This document shows positions 49,401 through 62,100 of a stretch of 64,000 nt of DNA, one piece after another. A program made the position numbers and the translations under genes. Under the pieces are notes generated by a model, which saw nothing but the letters and a program-made list of their open reading frames with translations, had not been told where the DNA came from and did no database searches. Source of the DNA: Diplosphaera chodatii (Eukaryota; Chlorophyta; Trebouxiophyceae; Prasiolales; Stichococcaceae); contig JAALGY010000057.1 in NCBI GenBank assembly GCA_032358165.1, positions 682,001 to 746,000 of the forward strand, read 5' to 3'. Position 1 is the stretch's first letter. Every line of letters starts with the position of its first letter.

Positions 49401-51681
49401 GTCCAACACTACATAGGGGTTTAAGGTTTCATGGCAGTGCTACAGTGGGCACCCCGCTGTGGCTCAGAGGCTTGAGATGAGATGTGCCTAAAGTCCCTAC
49501 CCTCCTGCAGCCCTGGCTGTGCTGTCTGGTTGGGAGCAGGCGAGCCTGAAAGCGTAACCTGGAAGTGGGGCCATGGTGTGCCCATGCTTCGGCACCTGTG
49601 CTTTGCCAACCCAGGCATGGCCAAGCTGCTGTGGTGTTTGCCTGCAGGAGGGGGTGGTGCGCAAGGTCGACAGCAGCAGCAGCGGCGGCAGCACCGGCCA
49701 CAACAGCCGCCTCTCCTTCAATCCAGTTGACTCCTGGGAAGATGAGGGCGGCGGTGAGGACCTGATGTAGTACATGCATGACATGGGTTGTGGTGATGGT
49801 TATGGCATCGTCACTCCAGACTTGCTGAAAAGTGGTAAATCAGGCATGGGTGTGCTGTAAGGGGTTGGTACCACATGAAGTAGCAGCGGTTTCCTTGTCC
49901 TGCTGCAAAGCAGCGCGCTCCTGCTGCTGCAGGGTGGTCAGACGACGAGGCATCGGAGCAGACGGCAGCCAGGAAGGACACTGAGATGGAGACATGGCTC
50001 ATCATGGAGTACGCCAATAGAGGCAGCCTGCAGGTGCGGCGCCTGCGGCTTGCGTCATCGCTGGGCCATGTTTGTAGTGTACAGAACCTGAAGCATGATT
50101 TCCTTCTGTTAAATATGCTTTGCTGGGGCCTGCCCGACACACATGGTACACAGCAGCAATACCGACAGGCTGCCTGACCGCAACATGTACACCAGCGCTG
50201 ATGGAAGTCATTCAAATACATGCAGAGCGGCATAGACCGGGGCTGGTTCCAGGCAGAGAAGAGCAGCCACGGGCGCGGCCGGCCGTCGCTGCCGGTGCTG
50301 CTGCACACCGCACGCACGCTGGCGATGGGCATGGCCTACTTGCACAGCCGCGACATCATCCACGGCGACCTGTGCGGCGGCAACGTGCTGCTGACCAGCA
50401 CAGACGCCCTGCCGCACCGCTTCACCTGCAAGGTGAGGGTCTCTGTATTGCAGACCTGCAGTCATGAGCCTGCCGGTTGCTGGCCGCCGTCATCTTAGGC
50501 ATGCACCAGCACAGTGGTGTAGCCCCTGCAGCCGAACCTGGATGCCGCTTGTGCAGCGTATTCATCGTGCATCAGCAACCACCTCTAGCAGCAGGCAGAA
50601 ACATCCAGGGAGTAATGGGGTCACCTTTCACGCGCAAACCAGGTGGCAGACTTTGGGCTTGCCCGGGACCTTGAGCTCCAGACGCGCATGGAGACAGCCA
50701 GCTACGGTGCGATGCCTGCTGTCACTGGCGATATGCTTGCCAACGCATGCATTCTGCAACACTCACTTGCGATGCTCCTGTGCTGACTCCCCTTCATAAA
50801 TTGATACGCAGGCACCGTCACACACAGTGCGCCCCTCCGTGTCACAACGCAAAGCTCAGTGTTCGTAAATTGTATCTTTGCATGATTCACTTAGAGATCT
50901 TTGAGGAGGTCAATCAAGTCTTCTGCATAAGCAACTGTCGTGCGCAGATATCCATTGCACGTCTGACCTGTTCTTTGAGTGGGCTGCAGTGCCGCCTGAG
51001 CTGCTGACAGAGGGCAAGCTTTCTCGAGCGGCGGACGTGTACGCATTTGGCGTGCTGGTATGGGAAATGGCGACCTCCTCCAGGGCCTGGGCCGGCATGA
51101 GTCACACCCAGGCAAGCCGCAGAGTGCTTGCTGATCGAAGATCAACAACCATCTGCCCACATATGTCGTGCAATTCACTTCAATGTCGCGATGTCAGGCA
51201 ATCACTTCACTCCAGTGTCGTGCTCCCAGCAAAGTGACATGGATTTGGCAGGTGCTCACGGCTGTCGGCTACCACAACAAGCGGCCGCTGTTCCCGGATT
51301 ACATCGACAAGGACATCGTGGTGCGTCTCGAGGCCGCAGCCTCGTCTCTGTGCTGGCATTTGATTTTTGTGCAGTTGCTGCACCTCTGCTCATGCTCGCT
51401 GTGCTGGTATCTGGTGCATGCCACCCTGCGCACTCCCCTGTGCCAACACTCTGGTAGTCACCATGGACGTACATTCTTGCACTGCACAGGCGCTTGCAAA
51501 CGCATGCATGGCGCAGGACCCGGCGCAGCGCCCGACCTTTGCACAGGCCCACCAGGCGATAAACGCCAAGTTGGCAGAGGTGCAGCAGTCCAACGGCGCA
51601 GCTCCGCCGCAGACGCTGTCGCCCTTTGCTTCAGCGCCGGCGCCAAAGGTCGCCCTGGCCCAACGATCAATGGAGGCATAG
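46406..51681 (+). CDS. GAF-PAS-protein kinase 2 (5' end incomplete)
   Basis: Eighteen firm exons give 737 aa, phases close: 46406-46540, 46713-46918, 47110-47276, 47487-47592, 47723-47825, 48010-48121, 48281-48353, 48508-48673, 48886-49020, 49252-49386, 49648-49753, 49933-50033, 50226-50432, 50643-50706, 50812-50826, 50990-51111, 51252-51320, 51490-51681. It matches kinase 1 in domain order and many exon lengths (the GAF exon is 206 nt in both). GAF: RFFAGVPLVGSSGHRLGM. PAS-like: TGVSYEQAIARQLWDLF. Kinase: GKGSFGRVYRA, VAVK, HGDLCGGN, DFGLARD, MPPELL. It again has HGD in place of HRD. One exon is only 15 nt. The intron after 51111 starts GCAAGC, a GC-AG intron absent at the equivalent kinase 1 site. 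The start codon and any acylation motif are not identified. Confidence 0.88.
47011..47030. repeat. (GGGCA)4 in an intron
   Basis: Four perfect pentamers lie in the intron 46919-47109 of kinase 2, next to a short CAG run (about 46970-46981). Confidence 0.9.
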
Positions 51682-52233
51682 AACGACCGTTTAGAGGCGT
51701 GGTTGCTGCCGCCTACAGGCAGAGTGTGCAGTAGGCCACATTGAAGCGGTCGAGCACTGAGCGACCAGGCTGCACTATCGGAGCCGCCACTTGCTCCTTT
51801 CTGTGGGATGACTTGTCGAATGTATGACTTGGTATAATGCAGGTGCTTTGAGCAAACAATAGTTTGCAATGTCTGTTAAATGGCTATTGTAGTGCAAACG
51901 TGCTGTGTTCTGGCTGTTCACATGTGGTGTCTGTGGGTATCTCCAAGTAAGACATTGTGGAGCATGAACAGTTGTGATGATCATGATCTGTTGCCAAGTA
52001 CCGGTAGTGTGACTGTGAGGTGCTTGTTGACTGCTGCTGCATGCTGCACATGTGTTAATGATTGCTCTGATGACAGTTTGCACAGCCGGCCACTGTCAGT
52101 GTGATGCACTACCCCCCAACCACACAGCATCTACTGGGTCGTCGTATGTCACTCCCTGTCATGCAGCCAGATGACCAGACAATTACGTACAGTGGCAGAG
52201 AACCCGACACCCCACAGTCACAGGGTCGCCCAG

Positions 52234-52271
<38 letters not shown>

Positions 52272-52362
52272 CATCGGACTCCCGCCGCTGCTGCCGGCTG
52301 ACGGCTGCCGTGCACTCCGCAGCTCCAGCTGCAGGCGCCGGGTGTCCACGCGCGCTGACGAC
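51682..52362. other. Convergent intergenic region
   Basis: 681 bp lies between the 3' ends of kinase 2 (+) and RPN3 (-). No gene is seen. It contains the (CTG)12 tract at 52235-52270, within about 130 bp of the RPN3 stop and so probably in its 3' untranslated region. Confidence 0.5.
52235..52270. repeat. (CTG)12 microsatellite
   Basis: Twelve perfect CTG units on the + strand, read as CAG on the RPN3 sense strand. The tract begins 93 bp beyond the RPN3 stop codon. Confidence 0.95.
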
Positions 52363-55300
52363 TCAGAAGCCCATGAGGTCATCGTCGTCCTCGGCCAGCG
52401 CAGCGGACAGCTCGGCATCGGCGCGGATGCGCTCGGCGCGTGCCTCGTCCGTCTCGCCCTTGCGCCGGTGCGCGCCCTCCTCGAATCGCATCGCCCGTAC
52501 CGCCTGCGCAGGGCACGGAGCCGCTCAAACAGCCGATGAAAGACTCTCACAAGCTGATCAGCTGTCGTGCAATTGTCGCACTGAACCAAGCTAGCATGCC
52601 AGCGTGCCCAATGAAAGCATCAGACCATGCAAGCGAAGATGGCTGTGTATATTGCGCTGAAAACCAGTGCGAGCGCAATCGGTGCAGTGAGAACACGCCA
52701 CTTGGCGGCTTGTGCAGGTCCGCGAGTGGCAGACCTCGTTGTGGATGTCCAGGCAGAAGGCGGTGCGGGCGTGGAAGGCGGACGCCGGCTCGGCAGTGCC
52801 GTACACATCGCCCGACTCCCGGCACAACATGACCCCCGCCTCATGGTCCACCGTCGCCTCCAGGCCGCCGTCCCTGAACACGCAGGTCAGTTGATGCTCA
52901 GTGGGGGCCAGGACATGGGGCCATCAGGCAGCAAACACGAGGCCGACGGTTGGCAGTGCAGGGATGTGCAGCACGATTTAATGTGACACGATTTCATGTG
53001 GGGTTCGCCTGGTAAGGCTCTCCTCACGCGTCGGCCGACCGAAGGCTGACGAGGATGCAAGACCCTTGACCAAACCGTGCACTGCCATACATGTTCCGGA
53101 GCACGCACCGAAGCTGGCTTCACTGGGTGCAGACCCTGTCGAACCTAACCCCTAAACCCTCGTGGCCCCCACCTGACGACCTTGGCGACGATGGACTCGG
53201 CGTCTGCGGCGCTCGCGACGCCCAGCTTGGCGGCGACGTCGGACAGGGAGATGCGGGAGTAGGCGGCGCCCATGCGCGCCAGCCCCGAGCGCAGCACGTT
53301 CTGCCGCAGCCGCACCACCAGGTTGGCCACCCGGTCGCGCCGCCACACCCCCCTGTACCGCTCCGCCACCTCCCTGCAGGGTGGGCGCTTGCACCATCAG
53401 CACGCCGTGTGGCATGCCAGTGTGCGAAGCGCCGTCGCCGAGCGGCAGCACCAGAGCAAAGGACCAGTGCTGCCCCGCTGTCGGCTGGCAGGCCTTTACC
53501 AGCCAGCATGTTGGCACCTCAGTCAGCGCCACTCACCACGTCGGCGACAATGGCAATCAGTCAAAGGTGAGAAAACCACGACTGGACGCCCGAAGGCGTG
53601 CAGCGCGCTGGAAGCCACACTGGACCGGGCAGCAGTGGGAAGACGCACTGGAAGGTGGACAGGGAGCCAATGCGGACGGCGTTGGTGAGGTGGAAGTAGG
53701 GCTGCAGGGCGGTGGCCAGCCCTGGGGCGGCCAACTCTGCGCGCTCCGGGATGTCCGACAGCAGCAGCCGCACCAGCGCCAGCCACTTGGTCACCTCCGC
53801 CCTGAACGCGTACGCCGCGATCGGCGCCTGCAGGGAGGAGGGAGCCATTGCTCGTCAGCATGGGTCTGGTGAGGTGATGTTCGTGACTGCAGACTGCTGG
53901 CAGGCGCAGGAGTGGCGCAGCGCTCTGTGTGTCAGCCGGCCGCAGAGCCGGCGTTCAAGACTGCCAGACTGCGTGTGCCCCGAGCTGCTTTCAGCACAGG
54001 GCTGGTGGCGGGCGCCTGGAGGCGGTGCAACACCTTGCGGGCGGCCTGCTGCAGGGTGTCCCGCGCGGCGGTGTAGTCCAGCTGCACTGCCAGGATGCGG
54101 CCGTGGTAGTACAGGTACCGCGCCGCCTGCGTGGCTGAGCGGCTGACCTCCGGCCGCTGCGCCTTGCTGCGCAGCGCCTCCGCCTGGACACAGCAAGAGA
54201 ACGTGTATAGGCTGTGCATGGCGGCTTCGAGCTTCCTATGTTTGCCACGCTTTGCAGAGCAATCCAAGCATACCAGCCGCGCCATCATCCAAGTGTGGCG
54301 TAAACTGAGGCGTCCAAGTCATACTGTGCAAACCATGTTCTGGTGGTGTCCGTGCAGCACCTGGTCGTACAAGTTGAAGGCCAGGTGGTTGCGCAGCAGC
54401 AGGTTGAGCAGCGTCTCCTGCCCGAGCGAGTCATGCCGCAGCGTTGCTGTGCGGTGCAGCGCCAGCAGCTGGCTGCAACATGAACGTATAGAAGCAGTTG
54501 CACAGAGCAGCGTGCACCATCCAGACTAGCACCCGGCACATCAGTGGGCTGTGCATGTGCACCAAAGCAGCACCTGCTGATGCTCAGTCCTTAGTCCACA
54601 TCGGCAGCACAGCTGCTGCACAGTCCTCAGCCCACCTGCGGATGGTCGGCAGCGTGCCGGTCCGCTCGTGCGCAAGGGAGTAGTAATGGTACACGCGAGC
54701 GGCCAGCACGTCAAGCGTGCGCCTGTTGAAGCTGCCAAGGCGCTGCAGTGCCGCCGTTGCCACCTCCTTTGCCTGCAAAGTCAGTTGCGCCAGCCCCCTT
54801 CAGCAAGCTGCATAATGGTGTAGTAAGGGTGCGGCATTGCTTGCCGATCCCAGCCGGGGCGCTCTTCGTTGCTTCAAACACCAGGTAGACGTGGCAGCAA
54901 ACAGGATGTGACACCCCACCTCTGCCCAGTGTTTGCCGTCTGTGAGCAGCATTAGGACCAGCAACGAGGCGTAGGCCTCCACCTCTGGCAGCTGCGATGC
55001 TGCAGGCGCTGCTGTGGCGGCATCAGTTTTGGCCGCGACGCTGTCCGTGCTGTCTGCTCCCATCGCATCCGGCAGCTGCGAGTGCGACACTGCCAGTTCA
55101 AACGCGTCGAGGGGCAGCCAGCACCGATAGGAGAGTATTGGACCTCTGCACAGTGTGGAGTGTAGCCGGCAAACGGACACGCTGCACCTGCACGTTTCCT
55201 GGATACATGGTTAGATGGTCCATAGCAGGGCAGCAACGTCACGGCGTCACCTGCTCCAAGACCGCCAGCAGAACCGGCCGCATGGCCGAGTCTTCTGGCA

Positions 55301-55571
55301 GGTGTTGGCTGATGAACTCCTGCAGGATTGCTCTGCTAAGCTTGCGCCTGATGGCCGCTGTCGTCCGCAGCAGTCGCCCCGAGCCCATGCGCGTCTCCTT
55401 CTGCTTCACGCTCTTCTCTATAAGCGAGACATTGGACGTCAGCTGTGCTGCAACCTTCTCGGCATCTGACTGCTCGGGTGCTGCGGGCTCCTCGGTCTCC
55501 ATCGGCGCTGCTGCATCGCCGTTCTCTACAGGTTTTGCTGCCTCATCCTTCTGATCAGCGGCCGGCGCCAT
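52363..55571 (-). CDS. RPN3: 26S proteasome regulatory subunit RPN3 (PSMD3)
   Basis: RPN3 is a PCI-domain scaffold subunit of the proteasome lid, in cytosol and nucleus. Nine exons, 511 aa, phases close: 55571-55251, 55075-54920, 54772-54636, 54472-54361, 54183-54034, 53827-53649, 53373-53173, 52873-52735, 52503-52363. The length suits the family. Diagnostic segments in order: an acidic N terminus; [54 protein letters not shown] followed by [28 protein letters not shown]; the PCI region ([12 protein letters not shown]); [15 protein letters not shown]; and the conserved end, AVRAMRF through [11 protein letters not shown] telomere-like motif occurs in the intron 52874-53172. It is divergently arranged with ATG11, 626 bp from start to start. 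Confidence 0.95.
53144..53160. repeat. Interstitial telomere-like motif in an RPN3 intron
   Basis: The sequence CCTAACCCCTAAACCCT is a degenerate CCCTAAA array just inside the intron downstream of RPN3 exon 53373-53173. Confidence 0.8.
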
Positions 55572-56197
55572 GGCTGGTTACTGCTGCTGTGTGCCGCAGG
55601 ACAAGGGCCAATCAGTGTGCCCACAGGACCAACTTTGTGATGGTCTCTTTGTCAAGACGCCCACTGACACTGTGGTCAAACCACTTTGTGTGCGCAGATT
55701 TTGATGCAGTGCAATACATTGCGACATGCACAGAACATGCCGCTCGTGTGTTGCAAGGCAGCAGGACGTTCCTACTGCTTGGGCAAAGTTTCCATAAGTT
55801 TCCCATCGGAGTGACGCGGCGGGCTGGGTGGAGCGATCGGGACAACCGATTGATCGGACACTAATCTGCTTCCCATGGTCGTTCGGAGGAGCACTCGGAC
55901 GCAGGCAAAGGACCACTTGAGGCTTCGCGATGCCATCCTATCATGCCTCAATCTGTGCGCATTCCATGAATTGATTAGCGCACTAAGCGGCGGTCTGGCT
56001 CGGCCGTACTTGTGCGGACCGCTTGGGACAGCACTCTATGTGGGGAAGCACGAGGTTTGGGCCAGTTGCCCAGGCGAAAAAGGCCCCGCACCATCGTCGG
56101 CCCCTCTGTGCCTGACGAGGCACAGGCAACGCAGCATCCAGGCCGCACAGCCGCGGCCGGGGTGCGGCGGGAGGCCTGGCAAGACAGTGGCAGTGGG
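55572..56197. promoter_or_regulatory. Bidirectional promoter region RPN3/ATG11
   Basis: 626 bp between divergent start codons must serve both a proteasome lid gene and an autophagy scaffold gene. No RPN4-type element (GGTGGCAAA) or other known site was recognised by eye. Confidence 0.6.
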
Positions 56198-59100
56198 ATG
56201 AGAGTGCTGCTTGCCCACAATGGCAAGACCGTGGACGTCGAAGCGCAGCCATCCCTCAGGTGAGCCGGGAGCCTGCCTCTCTTAAAAGCTGCTGCGCCTA
56301 GAACCGAGCTATAGTGCGCAGTGACCCAGCTTTCGAAAGGGCGCGAGTCCCACGTTCTTGGGGGAGTAGCACCATGCCGATGGCCTTTCGCTGGCCTGCG
56401 CCTATACGTTTGGCTTGCAAAATCAATCCTACCGCAGACTATTCCATCGCGGAGCCTGCGAACCACTCTTTTCTGCCGTGACGCAGCACGCCTGTTCGCC
56501 CACGTGACCTTCAATACCAGTCAGTCCGTTCGTTTCTTGCGCCTTGGCGTGCTTGGGAGCTCAACGGCGGATCACAAAGCGTGCGTGGTGCGAGGCTCTG
56601 CAGCTTGGCGCTCTTGAGTTGTGTTTGTAAAGTTTCAGATCGTTCGCCAGCATGACCAGGTTCCCGTGTCCTTTTCGGGCCTGCTGCAACTGTCAGAATC
56701 ATGGACCTGCTGTGTGAACGTTCAGATCGTGCGGTGCTGCATCAGAGGCAGTGCTGCTGTCATGTTGTGTTGCATCAGAGGAAGGTGCCCACGCGGTGCT
56801 TAGCCGCTGACGGTTTGGAAGGTGCTGGCATTCCCTGTGCTATGGCACTGGACGTCCTGGGGACTCCCCAGCACGATCATTCCCTAAAGCTGCTGCTGCA
56901 GCGGAGTCGCTGGCTCCTGCGCCAGCCCCACCGCAGCTCAGTGGCATGATTTGCTGCAAGGACCAGGTGCTGACCAAGGTCAGACAGAGCTCCTTCCCCG
57001 GCCACTGCTTGCTTACCATTGCGCAGGGTGGACGCGCTGCAAGCGGCGCTGGTGGGTCCGACCGGGCTGCGCGCCAGCGAGCAGATCCTCATGTGCAACG
57101 GTCGGCCACTGGAAGCAGCGCAGCCGCTCTCAGCCTACCAGCTGCCGCAGGTCTGTGTGCCATGATGAGGGTCTGGCGGGGTTCAGTACAGCCCCGACAT
57201 GTGTTGGTGGCAGCTGCATGGGGCAGCACCGCACGCCTGCAGGTTGCACGATTGGCAACATGTTGGCGTGGCATCCTGCAGAACGCTGCGGGCGAGGCGC
57301 CAGACGTGTTCCTGTACTGCAAGTCGCACCTGAGGCCGGGCGCCTCCGTGCCGGAGCCGGAGACTTTTGAGCCTATCCATGTCGCTGGTGAGACGTCCAA
57401 AGACACAGAGCAGAGTGGTCATACCATTACACTATTGAGCGTGGGTGAGACCCTACCCAGCATAAAGTTCACAACACACAGCAGACCGAGGAGGCAGAGT
57501 GCGGCAGCATACAGCAATCGCGCTGGTTGCCAGCAAGTGCTGTAGTATGCAAGCATCGATCTGAACGGGCTCCGGTGTTGCACACAGATGTGGCGGCAGG
57601 CAGCATCCAGTATGATGCGCACCCCCTGGACTCTGCCCCCTCGCCGCTGCTGCGTGCCCTGCCCGCATATGAGCGCGAGTTCCGCGGCCACCTGCGCCGT
57701 GCGCAGGCGCTGCAGACGGTGGGGTCGGCGCGCCTTGCAGCGGCGGAGCAGCTCATCGCTGAGATGGTGAGCGTCACTGCTTACCTTGCGGATGCATCCT
57801 CACCATTCTGTACTCAGTGTCACCTTGTAGATCCTCATACCAGCCGCCGCACGGTGATGACAAATACTTCACAGGCGTCTCCTTCCTTGTGACCTGCAGG
57901 ATGTGCAGGGCTTGGCTATAGATGCAGCACGCTCCAATGTCGAGCGGCACTATGTCTACATCCAGGAGGCATGCGCTGATTTCATGCGCCGCTACCGGGG
58001 ACAGGTGTGTGTCTGCCACCCTTGGGGCCTAGCATCTGCATGTTTCTCAGATTAAAGGAGCGTCATATAATGGCATGCTCCGGAACCATGTCTGGGTGGC
58101 AGCAATATGCACAGCGTGACCGTCATCACATCTTTGAAACCCCGGTCAACACCAGGATGGTGTGCACCTTCCTGAAGTCGGATGGTTGCCCTGCGGCGGT
58201 TCTGGATCTGCGGCGGCGCAAGTGTTGGTAGCCCCGTGGCGTGCAGGCGGCAGCGCACGAGGAGGTGCTCAGCCGCTTCGACCGCGACATGGCGGCGCTG
58301 GCGGCGGCCGAGCTGCACCCGGCGGCGCGCTCCCCCGGCGTCGCCCGGCTGCTGGACCTGCTGCCGGAGGCGAAGCTGCGGGAGTGGGCTGCGGAGTGCG
58401 CCCGCGCCCACCGCCAATTCGCCGACAAGGTGTAGTTTCAACTCAAGCATTGTATTCGTGTGTTGCACAGCTGCTTGATGTGGTGTGAACGGTGCAAGTG
58501 GCTGGGGATGGAGGTGCCCACAGCAACTGCACGGAGTCTGCACAGACATGCGGCCGTGTAGTGGCTGATGAGGATGTCGTTCCCCAGCCGCGCTCAATCA
58601 TGCAAATGCTGCTCTGGACATGTTAGTGGGTCGAAGTAGGGACACACTGGGTAAGAGGGCTTGGACTGCCGTCGCTGTGCTGGTGTGGCTGTGCGTCAGC
58701 ACAACAGCCGGTAACAATTCCGATGCCGCACCAGGACTCTGAGTTGCCTTGCAGGTGGCTGAGCTGGAGGGTCTGTTTGCGGGACTGCGTGCGGATGTGG
58801 AGGCGCTATTCATGCAGGCGCCCTCCGCCGACCTGCACAAGCTTTACGAGCGCGCGCAGCGGGAGCGCCTGGTCCTTGATGAGCAGGTGGGCAGCTGTAC
58901 TTCCACTACAGCCAGGATGCTGGCTGACATCACCAAACATGACCCTGCATGCGAGCGCGCACTTGAGTCTTGCCCTCGCTGCCGTGCGATGACCCGTCAG
59001 TCGCAGCAAAGGCTGCAGCTGTCGAAGGCCTGTCGATGCTGCAATTATGTCGATCATGATAACTTGCAGCAGAGTGCTACAGCAACATGTGCTCTGACGC

Positions 59101-62100
59101 TTGCCTGCGCATCTGCTGCCATTGTCAGCACCACTTGCTGAACATATGGCGACGCCGCTCCATCTCTAGCTTGCAGGCGTCAATCGTGGTGGCGCTGGAG
59201 TCGGACTTCGCGCGGGTGCAGTCGATTGTGGAGGAGGGGGTCCACGCGCTGTCTGCGCGGCCCAGCGCCAGCTCGATGGGGTGCGCTTGTAGGGTTTTTG
59301 TTCACGCTGCGGGACACGTGTTCATCCTAGCTTGAAGCGTATCAGATGGCTCGGGGCGGCCCCATGGTGGTGTGCCGCAGCCATGCTGCATCGCCTGTCC
59401 TGCTACAGCCACGTTTTGGGCCTGGCTGGGATGCCGACCAGCGTGCTGCTCGCAGAACACACAAAGTGTTCGAAGTAAATTAAGTGGAACGGCATGCTGC
59501 CAGCAGTTGCTCCAGAACCTACCCTGAAGTCTCCAGCCATACTGTGCAGGCCGCTGGACGCCGCCGGGGTCATGGACACCATGCACGAGTCTCACACCGG
59601 GCAGCTGCTGCCGCGGCTGGAGGCAGGCGATGCGGTGCTGGCACAGTTCGTAGAGCATTGCCTCGACTGCAAGGTATGTGCTTGTATCGTGTCAGGATTA
59701 CCCAAATAGTCAGTCCTGCTGCACTCGCCTGTTGCCCATTTGCACAGAAAAGCCATGTGACACCGTCATCTTCCGAGGTCATCACATGATGCTGAGACAC
59801 ATCTGCAGCAGCCCTGCACTTCAGGCTGAACATGGCAGCTTTAGCATGCCCTGCGTTGATGGGTGTTGTGGCTGCTCCCAACAGAACCAGATGACGCGGG
59901 AGGTGGTGGCCCAGCTGCGCCGCATCAGCGGCCAGCAGTCCAAGATCAGCCGGACCCGCGGCCAGCTCTCCGTCTTCCGTCAGGTGCTCAGCAGATGATA
60001 TCAGAAATCTATGCTATGTCAATGAAAAACTAGTTGATGCTGCTGCCAGCCTCACGATTCTTGTCGCGCAAGGTGGCATTCCTTGTGAAACCGTTGCTCC
60101 TTTTGCAGGTTGCAAGCCGGCAGGCGGAAGCCATTGCAGAGCTGCTGCTGCCACGGCGGCTGCCGGCTGCATACCGGCACTGCCTGGCAGAGTGTCTGCG
60201 CAGGTGCTGCACCAGATTGCATCACAAAGGGGTACCTGCCATCTGCAGCAGAAACATGTGCAGTGAGCTGCCTCGGCAAAAAACTCTCCTTCCTGAAGTT
60301 GCTCTGTCTGCATCCGTAGGAAAGCATTCGCGGAGCTGTACGCCGGGCAGGCGGGCGAGCTGGCCGAGAAGATGGCGCGGCTGCGGTCCAAGGAGTCGGC
60401 CGCCCGGGACTCCTTCCGCCTGGCGGTGGAGCGCTACGTTCCGGGGAGCGTGCTCGCGTCGCTGGGCCTGACGGCCGTGCCGCCGCACTGCGTGATCTCG
60501 GTGCCGCAGCCGGACGCGGGGCTCGCGGCGGTGACGCCCGACGACCTGAAGCGCGCCCCAGCCCCCCAGCAGGCATGTCATCTGCATTGCATGGTGACGG
60601 CAAGCCGGATGGAATACCTCCGCTGGCTTGCCTTAACATACGCATACCTCTTGCGGTACACAACGCATTATCCTTTGGCGGTTCTGCCACGCCAGAACTC
60701 GCAGATCGCTTCATGAGCTTCTGACTAATCAACTCACTCAGCAATCTGGATCGTGTCACAGACAGCGATCATCATGCTACCCCAGCCACACACTTTGCTA
60801 AGTGTGCTTCTGCAGCGCAATAGCTCAAGCTGTGTTGCGTGGTCATGCCATTGATTATTGCTGTTTTCTACGGCGCCATGTGCATGCTGAGCCATCGGCC
60901 TACAACGACGTATAGAGCACATGCCTTAATAGTGCAAGCAGTTCACCATCTTGTGTGTGCGGCAGGTGCAGCTTGTGGCGCCGTTCTCGTCAGGTGACAC
61001 CCCCCGCTCCACCAGCGCCTCGCCTCACGCCCCGCCAGTGGCACAGCCGCCGGCGACGACAGCAGCTGCAGCAGCAGCCGGCATGGCCGGGGATGCACCA
61101 GCCGCAGTAGGCACAGAAGGGGGCGGGGGGGTGGCTGCGCCGGCGCCGGTGTCACTTGAGATGGAGAACGCGCGGCTGCGGGCCGAGCTCGCCACCCAGG
61201 CCAGTTGGAATCCTGTTCCACGCCACACTTGCAGCTGCCGTGCAATGCTGTGCTGCGCCTGCATGTGTACCGCTGCAGGCGTCTCCTGCAGTTACTGAAC
61301 GCATAGGTGCTGACAACCGAGATCGTCAAATGTGGTGTGCATGCTGCAGGTGGCTATTGCATGCTTGGCAGAGCAAGAGCGGGTGGCTGCTGGCGGTGAG
61401 GGCGCCCGGCTGCGCACCGGTTCGAGGTGAGGCGTGCCCCCTGTCAGTACCACGGCTTACTCACTCAGGCCACCTCAATGCCGGCCTGCAGCCATAGCTT
61501 GGGCCGAAGCCGTGTGGGAGTGCTGTGTGGTGGCCTCTCGTCTCTTGGACACCCATCACCCGATGTGCCCTCCACCCTCACACCCTGGTCACTGCTGATG
61601 CTGCAGGCAGGGCTCAGGGTCGTCGCCCAGCAGCTCGCAGCGGGGCAGCGGCGAGTCGCTGCGGCGGTCGGGCGATGACGATGTAGCAGCCCGCTTTCAG
61701 GCAGCCATCGCCGCCAAGGACGACGTCGCGCAGCGGCTGGGCCAGGAGCTGGCCGCTGCCCGGCAGCAGGTGGGGACACAATCATTCTAGTGGTTGTCGA
61801 CTAACAACCACCGCATGAATGCAGCAGACAGCAGAGTCCTGATGTGACCTCACTCTGCCAGACGAGTGGCAGCAGGTGAAGGGTGACACCCGAGCTGATG
61901 CCTTCCAAATCAGCTAACTGAAGCAGTAGCTGTGCGCCCGCAAGAAGCCATTCAAGTTGATCGCGCCTGCATGCAGGCGGCGGCGTACGAGGTGCGGATC
62001 CGGCAGCTGGAGCAGCACATGGCGCGCTCGGTGTCAGGCCGCAGCGGGGCCTACTTCAGCGGCGCCACCTCCCGCGACATCGCCTCCACCAGCGGCCTCG

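Noticed and set aside
50706..50826. A break in the kinase 2 activation segment
   Set aside because: The apparent gap is bridged by a 15-nt microexon (50812-50826) that encodes the same GTVTH stretch found in kinase 1.
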